DNA of 64,000 nucleotides, from positions 8,778 to 72,777 of the forward strand of contig JBAXSI010000012.1 of the NCBI GenBank assembly GCA_037130755.1, read 5' to 3'. The stretch comes from UBA10649 sp037130755 (GTDB taxonomy: Bacteria > Actinomycetota > Actinomycetes > S36-B12). The notes beneath the pieces were generated by a model that worked only from the letters and a program-made list of their open reading frames with translations, was not told the origin of the DNA and did not search any database. Shown piece after piece: positions 25,782 through 33,286 of this stretch. A program made the translations under genes and the position numbers. Position 1 is the first letter of the stretch. Each line of letters starts with the position of its first letter.

Positions 25782-26556
25782 GGCGGATGATCTCCTGACG
25801 CAGCTCGTCGGTGATCTCACTGGCGAGGTTCGCCACATCGGGTGAGTCAAGTCGCCACGGCTCGTGGCCGCCGATGTTCCACTCGCGGATGATCTTGCCG
25901 GGCCGCGAGGACATCAGTAGCACCCGCTGGCTCAGGCGCACCGCCTCGCGGACGTTGTGCGTGACAAAGATGATCGTCATCCCGGTCTCGAGCCAGATGC
26001 GCGTGAGCTCCTCATGCAGCAGATCGCGGGTGATGGCATCAAGCGCCGCGAATGGTTCGTCCATCAGCAGGATGGACCGATCCTGGGCGAGCGCTCTGGC
26101 GATCGCCACGCGCTGACGCATGCCACCGGAGAGCTCATGGGGCCGCTGGTCGTAGGAACGCTCGAGGTGCACGAGCTCGAGGAGCTCCTTTGCTCGTGCC
26201 TTGCGCTGGCCGCGAGGAACGCCATTGAAGAGCAGTGCGAGCTCGACGTTCTTGCCCGCCGTGAGCCACGGCATGAGCGCCGCCTCCTGGAACATGAGCG
26301 TCGGCGCGCCCGACGTCTCGACGACTCCCGAGGTCGCGCTGTCGAGGCCGACGATGATGTTCAGCAGAGTGGACTTGCCGCAGCCGGACGCCCCGACGAG
26401 AGAGATGAACTCGCCAGGGCGCACAGCCAGGCTGACATCGTCGAGAACGATCGGGCCGTCGGTCACGTACTGCTTGACCACGTGCTCGATGCGGACAGCG
26501 AACTCGTGTTCACTGGACGTGTCGACTACTGGATGTGCGCCACTGGCGAGACTCAT
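25771..26556 (-). CDS. ABC transporter ATPase, SsuB/TauB type
   Basis: The nucleotide-binding subunit of the importer. It has 261 residues with Walker A GASGCGKST, Q-loop FQEAALMPW, signature LSGGMRQR, Walker B ILLMDEPFAAL and H-loop THNVREA, all intact. The start ATG at 26556 has AAGGAA a few nt upstream. It is preceded by the binding-protein gene (31-nt gap) and overlaps the permease gene. Membership of the sulfonate/nitrate/taurine subfamily is clear; the precise ligand is not. Confidence 0.92.
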   Translation of the reverse strand: MSLASGAHPVVDTSSEHEFAVRIEHVVKQYVTDGPIVLDDVSLAVRPGEFISLVGASGCGKSTLLNIIVGLDSATSGVVETSGAPTLMFQEAALMPWLTAGKNVELALLFNGVPRGQRKARAKELLELVHLERSYDQRPHELSGGMRQRVAIARALAQDRSILLMDEPFAALDAITRDLLHEELTRIWLETGMTIIFVTHNVREAVRLSQRVLLMSSRPGKIIREWNIGGHEPWRLDSPDVANLASEITDELRQEIIRHAN

Positions 26557-26587
26557 CTGATTCCTTCTTGTTGTTCCTTGCGTGGAC

Positions 26588-27700
26588 CTACTGCCGGCCG
26601 AGTCCCGCCGCCGTGACCGCACGGGCGCTCGCAGCCTGGAGCACCTGGTTGAGCAGGCGCAGGTCGTAGATGCCGGCGAGCTTGTTCGGGCCGAGCGTCA
26701 GCAGGCCCGCGTTGACGGCGTCGTCAGCGCTCTTCTTCAGCGTCAACGGCAGCGGATCCCACGTGAAGCGCAGGTTCCCCCAGGACCTCGTGATCACGGC
26801 CTCCGGAAGCGGCTTACCCGTGGCAGCGGTGATCTGCTGCTGGACGACGTCCTTGGCCTTCTGCACATTGGCGGCGATGTACTTGATCGCGCTGTTGTTC
26901 GCCTGGAGGACGGAGCGCACCGTGCCGGGGTACTGGTTGAGGAACTTCTGCGAAGCGACGATGTCGGTCGTGACGAACTGTCCGCCGGGCCACAGTGACT
27001 TCTCGTCGAGGAAGACGCGGCCGCCACCCTCGAGCACGAGGCGGGATGCCCACGGCTCGGGAACCCAGGCTCCGTCGATGTCGCCCTTCTTGAACAGCGC
27101 GAGCGAGGTGGCGTTGTCAGTCGGCACCACCGTGACATCGCCGCCACCGGACGTGCTGGTCGACAGTCCGTTGTCCTTCAGCCACGAGCGAAGAGCGACG
27201 TCCTGAGTGTTGCCCAGTTGCGGACTGGCGATCTTCTTGCCCTTGAGCTGCGCCACGGTCGTGATGCTCGGCTTGGTGACGAACTGCACGCCACCGGACG
27301 TAGCGCCCGAGACGACGCGAAGGAGGGTGCCGCCGGTCGTGGTGTAGCCGGAGACCGAGGGGTTCGGGCCGATGTACGAGATGTCGATCGCGCCACCCTT
27401 CATGGCCTCGATGGCCGCCGGTCCGGCGTTGAACACCGTGTACTCGACCTTGGTGCCGTCCTTGCCGAGGAACGTCTCGAACAGGCGGAGCTGACGGGCG
27501 ACGAGTGCCGGTGCATGCGTCACGTTGGCGAAGAAGCCGATGCGCACGACCGGGGCGGTCGGGAGCTTGGGCAGGCCAGCGGCCGGCTTCGCGGCCGGCG
27601 CCGGGGCCGCGTGCGCCGCCGGCGCGGCAAGGCCGGCGGTCAGGGCGAGTCCGACGATGCCGGCGAGGGCGGCCCGTCGGGTGAGGCGGATGCGGTTCAT
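26588..27700 (-). CDS. ABC transporter substrate-binding protein, sulfonate/taurine type
   Basis: The extracellular ligand-binding protein of the importer. Of its 370 residues, the first 31 form a signal peptide with LTRRAALAG, which resembles a twin-arginine motif, and an AHA cleavage site. There is no lipobox Cys, unusual for a Gram-positive binding protein, so it may be retained another way. The mature part is an SsuA/TauA-like periplasmic-binding-protein type 2 fold, with IGPNPSVSGY and VPEPWAS as family-typical segments. The start ATG has AAGGAG 6 nt upstream. It heads the operon and has a leader of about 150 nt. Confidence 0.88.
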   Translation of the reverse strand: MNRIRLTRRAALAGIVGLALTAGLAAPAAHAAPAPAAKPAAGLPKLPTAPVVRIGFFANVTHAPALVARQLRLFETFLGKDGTKVEYTVFNAGPAAIEAMKGGAIDISYIGPNPSVSGYTTTGGTLLRVVSGATSGGVQFVTKPSITTVAQLKGKKIASPQLGNTQDVALRSWLKDNGLSTSTSGGGDVTVVPTDNATSLALFKKGDIDGAWVPEPWASRLVLEGGGRVFLDEKSLWPGGQFVTTDIVASQKFLNQYPGTVRSVLQANNSAIKYIAANVQKAKDVVQQQITAATGKPLPEAVITRSWGNLRFTWDPLPLTLKKSADDAVNAGLLTLGPNKLAGIYDLRLLNQVLQAASARAVTAAGLGRQ

Positions 27701-27726
27701 GGTGGCTCCTTGATTGGGAAGGGCGA

Positions 27727-27854
27727 TCAGGTCAGGTGGTCGGTCTCGGTCGAGGGTGCGGCGTCACCCGACAGTCGCCGTGGGCGCCACGTGGGTACGG
27801 GTAGTGCCCCAGGCGCGTGTACTCCAGCGCCCGTTGCGTCGACTCGCATGCCAT
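27727..27854 (-). other. two overlapping 40-codon leader ORFs upstream of the importer operon
   Basis: In the leader between the AT-rich promoter and the binding-protein gene, two ATG-started frames each encode 40 residues: 27854-27732 and 27849-27727. The first has AGGG about 8 nt upstream and encodes two Cys codons. Actinobacterial sulfur-uptake operons often have short leader peptides, but neither peptide shows the usual motif. The two frames could be chance in GC-rich DNA. Confidence 0.25.
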
Positions 27855-27875
27855 TTGACTTTCCCTTCTTTGCCT

Positions 27876-27903
27876 ATCTTGTCTACAAGATTAGTAGTAA
27901 TCT
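27876..27903. promoter_or_regulatory. two overlapping inverted repeats, candidate Rrf2 operator
   Basis: ATCTTGT-CT-ACAAGAT at 27876-27891 and AGATTA-GTAG-TAATCT at 27888-27903, both perfect and sharing four bases. They sit in an AT-rich island between divergent genes, upstream of the importer operon. Combined length (28 bp) suits a dimeric Rrf2-family regulator. Confidence 0.55.
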
Positions 27904-28056
27904 ATCCGACCCTGGGGATCTGTCCAAATCGGGCGTGTCGGGGGTCCTTCCCGCGCACCACCGACGAATGGCGAGGGCGACACGGTGCTGGATCGAGCAG
28001 AGAACGCTGCCCCTCGACCACGGCGAGTCGCGGAGCAGCGGCGACGGGGAACCCGC

Positions 28057-28062
28057 GAGAAT
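28057..28062 (+). promoter_or_regulatory. possible -10 (GAGAAT) of the Rrf2 gene
   Basis: GAGAAT exactly 6 nt before the ATG at 28069, identical to the arrangement before the thioredoxin-TPR gene. Confidence 0.3.
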
Positions 28063-28068
28063 GCGGGG

Positions 28069-28536
28069 ATGCACGTATCCGCCAAAGCCGACTATGGGAT
28101 GCGCGCCCTGCTGGAGTTGGCGGCGGTGTATCAGGAGAGCCCGACCCGACTGGTCAAGGGCGAGGCGATCGCCACGGCCCAGGACATCCCCCTGAAGTTC
28201 CTCGAGGGGATTCTGCGGCAACTGCGCCAATCAGGAATCGTGGCCAGTCAGCGCGGGGCCGAGGGTGGATACCGACTCGACCGCGACCCCAAGGACGTCT
28301 CTATCGCCGATGTCGTGCGCGCGCTGGATGGCCCGCTCGCGGCGGTGCGCGGCCAGCGACCCGAGGACCTCGACTACGGCGGTGCCTCCGAGCACCTGCG
28401 CGAGGTGTGGATCGCCGTGCGGGCGTCGATGCGCCACGTCCTGGAGCACATCAGTCTCGCCGACGTGGCCTCCGGGACGCTCCCGCCGGCCGTCACAGAC
28501 CTGCTGACCGAGCCGGGGGCCTGGCAGCGTCGCTAA
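28069..28536 (+). CDS. Rrf2-family transcriptional regulator
   Basis: A 155-residue winged-helix protein. The Rrf2 start is typical (MHVSAKADYGMRALLELA), and the recognition-helix and wing region IPLKFLEGILRQLRQSGIV...GGYRL is intact. It has no cysteine at all, so it cannot bind an Fe-S cluster like IscR or NsrR. It is therefore more likely a ligand- or partner-sensing type such as CymR, which controls sulfur uptake. It is divergent from the sulfonate-type importer with a palindromic site between, so it probably controls that operon. Confidence 0.9.
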   Translation: MHVSAKADYGMRALLELAAVYQESPTRLVKGEAIATAQDIPLKFLEGILRQLRQSGIVASQRGAEGGYRLDRDPKDVSIADVVRALDGPLAAVRGQRPEDLDYGGASEHLREVWIAVRASMRHVLEHISLADVASGTLPPAVTDLLTEPGAWQRR

Positions 28537-28669
28537 TCTCGGTCGCACGGACGATGCCCCGGGCGGTTTTCCCTGTTCGGGCGGTCAGGTGTCACAATGT
28601 GCACCGACGGAGTAGGAAATGCCTGGACCCGCCCCAACGGACGCCACCCCGGCGAACTAAGGAGACCCG

Positions 28670-29023
28670 ATGCGCACACGATCCCTGACCCGGGCCGGAA
28701 TCGGCCTGGCCATCGCCGCCGTGGCCGTCACGTCACTGGGCGCCTGCTCCTCGACGTCCGGCTCGTCGTCTGCTGCTGCATCACCCGTGAGCATCAGCGG
28801 AACACCGGTCAACACGAACGACGACCTGACCGCCCTCTGCAAGCAGATCGTCGAGCAGAAGCTCACGCTCGACGCGGCCAACGCCCTCGCGGAGGCGAAC
28901 GGCAACACCACTCGCGTCATCAAGAAGGACGGCGAGGACTTCCCGGCCACCACCGACTTCATCGAGACCCGGCTCAACTTCGCCGTGGACGCGGACGTCG
29001 TGACCGCCTGCACCGTCGGCTAG
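28670..29023 (+). CDS. small lipoprotein with I78-like (potato-inhibitor-like) domain
   Basis: A 117-residue exported lipoprotein: basic N-terminus, hydrophobic segment, lipobox LGAC with Cys26, then a Ser/Ala-rich linker. The C-terminal 65 residues (NALAEANGN..TRVIKKDGEDFP..TDF..TRLNFAVD) resemble the peptidase-inhibitor I78 fold, a small wedge-shaped inhibitor domain. Two further Cys could form a disulfide. The ATG has AAGGAG upstream, and TGTCAC-N17-TAGGAA about 50 nt upstream is a weak promoter candidate. Its stop codon shares CTAG with the stop of the convergent meaB gene. Function is inferred from fold only. Confidence 0.65.
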   Translation: MRTRSLTRAGIGLAIAAVAVTSLGACSSTSGSSSAAASPVSISGTPVNTNDDLTALCKQIVEQKLTLDAANALAEANGNTTRVIKKDGEDFPATTDFIETRLNFAVDADVVTACTVG

Positions 29024-29973
29024 GGCCGGCTGAGCAGCCTGTCCACCAATGCCGCGGCGGCCGAGTAGGCGTCACCACGGCCATCGGCCACGGCGAGCGC
29101 AGCCTCGTTCAGGGCGGCGCCATTGGCGCCGCGGGTCAGGCGCGAGCGCACCGTCCCCAGGGCGATGGCCTGGATCTCATCGCTTGCCCGCTTGAGGCGC
29201 CGGCTCTGGAGTTCTCCGCTGCGGGCGAGCCAGGCGCCATGCTCGTCGATCGCGGTGACCAGCGCACCGATCCCCTCCCCCGACGACGCGACCGTCTTCA
29301 GGACCGGCGGGATCCAGCCGTCGGCTGAGCGGTCCCCCAGGCTGATCATGGTGCGCAGTTCGCGGACCGTCGAGTCGGCGCCGTCACGGTCGGCCTTGTT
29401 GACCACGAAGATGTCACCCACCTCGAGGATCCCCGCCTTCGCCGCCTGGATGCTGTCGCCCATTCCCGGCGCGAGCAGGACGAGCGTCGTGTCAGCCGCC
29501 GCTGCGACCTCCACCTCGGACTGACCGACGCCCACCGTCTCGATGAGCACGACGTCGAACCCGGCATGCTCCAGCACCCGCAGAGCCTGCGGCGTCGTTG
29601 CCGAAAGCCCGCCGAGATGTCCCCGCGAGGCCATCGAGCGGATGAAGACGCCGTCGTCCGTTGCGTGCTCCTGCATCCGGATGCGATCCCCGAGCAGCGC
29701 ACCGCCGGAGAACGGTGACGACGGGTCGACTGCCAGCACGCCCACGCGATGCCCGGTGGTGCGCAGCGCCGAGATCAGCGACGAGGTCGTGGTCGACTTG
29801 CCGACCCCCGGCGCACCGGTGATGCCGATCACCCTTGCCGTTCCAGCGGACTCGGCGAGTGAACGCATCAGCGCCGGCACTTGGTCTGCGCCGTTCTCGA
29901 CGAGCGAGATCAGGCGCGCGATGTCGCGGGTGCGACCGTCACGGGCACCCGCAATCAGCGCATCAAGGTCCAT
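29020..29973 (-). CDS. meaB: MeaB-type GTPase chaperone of a B12-dependent acyl-CoA mutase
   Basis: A G3E-family P-loop GTPase that protects and reloads adenosylcobalamin-dependent mutases. The 317-residue protein has Walker A GAPGVGKST, the Mg-binding region DPSSPFSGG, ETVGVGQSE and the guanine-specificity motif NKAD. The start ATG at 29973 precedes DLDALIAGARDG; the open frame beyond belongs to the thiolase region. It lies 17 nt after the thiolase stop. The likely client is the ethylmalonyl-CoA mutase encoded at 43269-45296, or a methylmalonyl-CoA mutase elsewhere. Confidence 0.95.
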   Translation of the reverse strand: MDLDALIAGARDGRTRDIARLISLVENGADQVPALMRSLAESAGTARVIGITGAPGVGKSTTTSSLISALRTTGHRVGVLAVDPSSPFSGGALLGDRIRMQEHATDDGVFIRSMASRGHLGGLSATTPQALRVLEHAGFDVVLIETVGVGQSEVEVAAAADTTLVLLAPGMGDSIQAAKAGILEVGDIFVVNKADRDGADSTVRELRTMISLGDRSADGWIPPVLKTVASSGEGIGALVTAIDEHGAWLARSGELQSRRLKRASDEIQAIALGTVRSRLTRGANGAALNEAALAVADGRGDAYSAAAALVDRLLSRP

Positions 29974-29990
29974 GTGCGAATGCTCGTCGG

Positions 29991-31187
29991 TCAGGCCGAG
30001 GGAACGCGGACGAGCAGGGCGTCGCCCTGGCCCCCGCCACCGCAGAGCGCTGCTGCGCCGATCCCGCCACCGCGCCGCTTCAACTCGAGCGCGGCGTGGA
30101 GCACGATGCGGGCTCCCGACATGCCGACGGGGTGACCGAGGGCAATAGCGCCGCCGTTGACGTTGACGATGTCCTCGTCGACGCCGAGGGCGCGCATGGA
30201 CACGATGCCGACGGCAGCGAATGCCTCGTTGATCTCGAACAGGTCCACATCGGAGACCGCGATGCCCTCTTTCTCGCATGCACGCTTGATCGCGTTCGCC
30301 GGCTGCTCCTGCAAGGACGCGTCGGGTCCGGCCACGACTCCGTGCGAGCCGATCTCCGCAAGCCAGTCGAGCCCGAGTTCCTCCGCCTTGGCCTTGCTCA
30401 TGACAACGACGGCGGCCGCGCCATCGGAGATCTGGGACGCGCTGCCCGCGGTGATGGTGCCGTCCTTCGCGAAGGCCGGGCGCAGCTTGCCGAGGGACTC
30501 GGTTGTCGTGTCGACCCTGATCCCCTCGTCGGCACTGACGACGATCGGGTCGCCCTTGCGCTGGGGAACCGTGACGGGTGCGATCTCCTCGTCGAAGACT
30601 CCGGCGGCCTGCGCTGCTGCCGCGCGCTGGTGCGAGCGCGCCGAGAAGGCGTCCTGATCCTCGCGAGTGAGGTCGAACCGGGTGTTGTGCCGCTCAGTGG
30701 CCTCCCCCATCGGCAGTTCGTCGAACGCGCATGTCAGCGCATCGAAGGCCATGGCATCGACCATCGTCCAGTCGCCGTACTTGACGCCCTCGCGCGAGCC
30801 GACGAGCAGGTGCGGAGCGTTGGTCATCGACTCCATTCCGCCAGCGACGACGATCTCGAACTCGCCTGCGCGAATGAGCTGATCGGCCAGCGCGATCGCG
30901 TCAATGCCGGACAGGCACACCTTGTTGATGGTGAGCGCCGGGACGTCCATCGGGATGCCGGCCTTGACCGCAGCCTGGCGGGCGCTGATCTGTCCGGCGC
31001 CGGCCTGGATGACCTGGCCCATGATCACGTAGTCGACCTGCTCGGGAGCGACGCCGGCCCGCTCCAGCGCGGCCTTGATCGCGACACCGCCGAGATCGGC
31101 TCCGCTGAAGGTCTTCAGGGACCCCTGCAGGCGACCCATAGGCGTACGGGCCCCCGCGACGATGACCGAACCGTTCGAGAAGGACAT
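29991..31187 (-). CDS. acetyl-CoA C-acetyltransferase (thiolase)
   Basis: Condenses two acetyl-CoA to acetoacetyl-CoA, or the reverse in beta-oxidation. The 398-residue protein has the acyl-accepting Cys in NKVCLSGIDA, the catalytic His in GHPVGMSGAR and the second Cys in CGGGGQGDAL. An NEAFA segment is also present. The start ATG at 31187 has GGGAG 6 nt upstream. It is divergent from mce (43-bp gap) and upstream of meaB. In this neighbourhood its most economical role is the first step of the ethylmalonyl-CoA pathway. An orthologue adjoins mce in M. tuberculosis (fadA4, from memory). Confidence 0.95.
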   Translation of the reverse strand: MSFSNGSVIVAGARTPMGRLQGSLKTFSGADLGGVAIKAALERAGVAPEQVDYVIMGQVIQAGAGQISARQAAVKAGIPMDVPALTINKVCLSGIDAIALADQLIRAGEFEIVVAGGMESMTNAPHLLVGSREGVKYGDWTMVDAMAFDALTCAFDELPMGEATERHNTRFDLTREDQDAFSARSHQRAAAAQAAGVFDEEIAPVTVPQRKGDPIVVSADEGIRVDTTTESLGKLRPAFAKDGTITAGSASQISDGAAAVVVMSKAKAEELGLDWLAEIGSHGVVAGPDASLQEQPANAIKRACEKEGIAVSDVDLFEINEAFAAVGIVSMRALGVDEDIVNVNGGAIALGHPVGMSGARIVLHAALELKRRGGGIGAAALCGGGGQGDALLVRVPSA

Positions 31188-31230
31188 TCCAACTCCCAAC
31201 CGAGGCGACGTTGATGACAACATACTGCCC

Positions 31231-31659
31231 ATGACTTCGCTGCTGACGCGCATCGACCACGTAGGAATAGCCGTTCCCGACCTGGACGTCGCCATCGAGT
31301 TCTACGGGCGGACGTTCGGCCTCGAGGTCGTGCACGAAGAGGTCAACGACCGGCAGGGAGTTCGGGAGGCGATGCTCGCCGTCGGGGACTCAGGATCCTG
31401 CATCCAGCTCCTTGCCCCGCTCACCGCGACCTCCACCATCGCGAAGTTCCTGGACAAGTCCGGTCCGGGCATCCAGCAGATCGCCTACGGGGTCGACGAC
31501 ATCGAGGCGGCCAGCACGCAGCTTCGCGAGGCCGGCGTCCGGCTGCTGTTCGAGACGGCCCAGGTCGGCACCGCAGGATCGCTGACGAACTTCTGCCACC
31601 CCAAGGACTGCGGAGGCGTCCTCGTAGAGCTCGTGCAGGCAGCGCCCGGGCACGCGTGA
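31231..31659 (+). CDS. mce: methylmalonyl/ethylmalonyl-CoA epimerase
   Basis: Interconverts the C2 epimers of methylmalonyl-CoA and ethylmalonyl-CoA, supplying the form used by the mutase. The 142-residue vicinal-oxygen-chelate protein has metal ligands in RIDHVGIAV, the central GPGIQQIAYGV and the C-terminal GGVLVELVQ. The ATG at 31231 is the first in the conserved frame; no ribosome binding site is visible and CATACT lies close upstream. It is translationally coupled (GTGA) to a small membrane-protein gene and then ccr. Confidence 0.95.
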   Translation: MTSLLTRIDHVGIAVPDLDVAIEFYGRTFGLEVVHEEVNDRQGVREAMLAVGDSGSCIQLLAPLTATSTIAKFLDKSGPGIQQIAYGVDDIEAASTQLREAGVRLLFETAQVGTAGSLTNFCHPKDCGGVLVELVQAAPGHA

Positions 31660-31862
31660 GCCTGCCCGCCGTCGACTTCCCGGACGTCACGGTCCTCGGC
31701 TGGACCCCCACCGACCAGCAGTGGACGGCCTTCGTGGCGGTCCTGGTCGGCGCCGCGGCGGCGGTCGTCTTCCTGTCGGTCATGCGGAAGGCCCGCAAGG
31801 TCGTCCTCGGCGCAGTGCTCACGGCCGTCGTGGTCTTCGTCTGGGCCCGGTACGTCCGCTAG
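31656..31862 (+). CDS. small two-helix membrane protein
   Basis: A 68-residue protein that I do not recognise. Two hydrophobic segments, about residues 23-42 and 48-65, flank a basic loop RKARK, predicting a hairpin in the membrane. The GTG start overlaps the mce stop as GTGA, so it is translated with mce, and ccr follows 47 nt later. Codon use is like the neighbours. It may have a structural role or simply be a conserved actinobacterial membrane peptide. Confidence 0.7.
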   Translation: MSLPAVDFPDVTVLGWTPTDQQWTAFVAVLVGAAAAVVFLSVMRKARKVVLGAVLTAVVVFVWARYVR

Positions 31863-31909
31863 CCCGTCTGGCAGACTGAAAACCCGCACCAGCCCCGAAC
31901 GGAGCCACC

Positions 31910-33256
31910 ATGACTCAGGCGATGGACCAGATCCGCGACGCCATCCTCGCCGATGCCTCGTCCGACGACTTTGCGGCGCTCGCGATCCCCGCCTCCTACC
32001 GGGCGATCACGATCCACAAGGACGAGGAGGCGATGTTCGAGGGCGTCCCGTCCCGCGAGAAGGACCCGCGCAAGTCCATCCACCTCGACGACGTGCCGGT
32101 TCCGGTCCTCGCTCCCGGCGAGGCACTGATCGCCGTGATGGCGTCGAGCATCAACTACAACACGGTGTGGTCGAGCATCTTCGAGCCGGTGTCGACGTTC
32201 GGTTTCCTCGAGCGTTACGGCCGCACGCACGCCGACGCCAAGCGGCATGACCTGCCGTACCACGTGATCGGCTCGGACGCGGCCGGCGTAGTCCTGCGCG
32301 TGGGTCCGGGTGTCAACGCGTGGAAGCCGGGCGACAAGGTCATCGCGCACTGCCTCAGCGTGGAGCTGGAGTCGCCGGCGGGACACAACGACACGATGAT
32401 GGATCCGGAGCAGCGCATCTGGGGCTTCGAGACGAACTTCGGTGGCCTTGCCGAGCTCGCGGTCGTGAAGTCCAACCAGCTGCTGCACAAGCCCGCCCAC
32501 CTGACGTGGGAGGAGGCTGCCACACCCGGGCTCGTCAACTCCACGGCCTATCGCCAGCTCGTGTCCCGCAACGGCGCGGGGATGAAGCAGGGCGACATCG
32601 TCCTCATCTGGGGTGCGTCCGGCGGCCTCGGCGCCTACGCGACCCAGTACGCACTGAACGGGGGCGCGACTCCGGTGTGCATGGTGTCCAGCCCGGAGAA
32701 GGCCGAGCTCGTCCGCTCGATGGGTGCCGAGCTGATCATCGACCGCAACGCAGAGGACTACAGGTTCTGGAAGGACGAGCACACCCAGGACCCCAAGGAG
32801 TGGCAGCGGTTCGGCAAGCGCATCCGTGAGCTCACCGGCGGCGACGACGTCGACATCGTCTTCGAGCACCCCGGACGCGAGACCTTCGGTGCCTCGGTCT
32901 ACGTCGCCCGCAAGGGCGGCACCATCGTCACCTGCGCGTCGACGAGCGGGTTCATGCACGAGTACGACAACCGCTACCTGTGGATGAACCTCAAGCGGAT
33001 CATCGGCAGCCACTTCGCCAACTACCGCGAGGCCTTCGAGGCCAACCGCTTGATCTCCCGCGGCATGATCCACCCGACTCTTTCGAAGAGCTACCCCCTC
33101 GACCAGGCCGGCCAGGCAGCGTTCGAGGTGCACCGCAATCTGCACCAGGGCAAGGTCGGCGTACTGGCCCTGGCCCCGATCGAGGGCCTGGGTGTGACGA
33201 ATCCGGAGCTGCGTGCGCGGCATATCGGCGAGATCAACCGATTCCGCGATACCTGA
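31910..33256 (+). CDS. ccr: crotonyl-CoA carboxylase/reductase
   Basis: Reductively carboxylates crotonyl-CoA with NADPH and CO2 to (2S)-ethylmalonyl-CoA, the defining step of the ethylmalonyl-CoA pathway. It also supplies ethylmalonyl extender units to polyketide synthases. The 448-residue medium-chain dehydrogenase has the Ccr-specific segments SREKDPRKSIH, SSINYNTVWS, IGSDAAGVV and the NADPH-binding GASGGLGAYATQYA. No zinc ligands are expected for this class. The start ATG has GGAG 6 nt upstream. No polyketide genes are nearby, and mce, ecm and meaB are, so carbon assimilation is the likely role. Confidence 0.96.
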   Translation: MTQAMDQIRDAILADASSDDFAALAIPASYRAITIHKDEEAMFEGVPSREKDPRKSIHLDDVPVPVLAPGEALIAVMASSINYNTVWSSIFEPVSTFGFLERYGRTHADAKRHDLPYHVIGSDAAGVVLRVGPGVNAWKPGDKVIAHCLSVELESPAGHNDTMMDPEQRIWGFETNFGGLAELAVVKSNQLLHKPAHLTWEEAATPGLVNSTAYRQLVSRNGAGMKQGDIVLIWGASGGLGAYATQYALNGGATPVCMVSSPEKAELVRSMGAELIIDRNAEDYRFWKDEHTQDPKEWQRFGKRIRELTGGDDVDIVFEHPGRETFGASVYVARKGGTIVTCASTSGFMHEYDNRYLWMNLKRIIGSHFANYREAFEANRLISRGMIHPTLSKSYPLDQAGQAAFEVHRNLHQGKVGVLALAPIEGLGVTNPELRARHIGEINRFRDT

Positions 33257-33274
33257 GCACTTCCGTCACTCACG

Positions 33275-33280
33275 TAGCAT
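33275..33280 (+). promoter_or_regulatory. -10 box of the acyltransferase gene (TAGCAT, 6 nt before GTG)
   Basis: TAGCAT, 6 nt, GTG at 33287, within the 30-bp gap after ccr. Another canonical member of the leaderless pattern. Confidence 0.48.
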
Positions 33281-33286
33281 GTGCGC

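Larger units (their letters stand above)
27701..28068. promoter_or_regulatory. 368-bp intergenic region between importer operon and Rrf2 gene
   Basis: The only gap over 300 bp in the window. It holds an AT-rich island at about 27850-27910 with two overlapping inverted repeats, a leader segment with weak hairpins toward the importer, and about 160 bp of ordinary GC-rich sequence before the Rrf2 start. I could not match it to a SAM or other riboswitch. Confidence 0.6.

Noticed and set aside
27701..27870. Riboswitch in the leader of the sulfonate-type importer
   Set aside because: Only short weak stems; I found no conserved core of a SAM or other known riboswitch.
31866..31876. GTCTG-G-CAGAC between the small membrane protein and ccr
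   Set aside because: Only 5-bp arms, no partner site and no promoter nearby.
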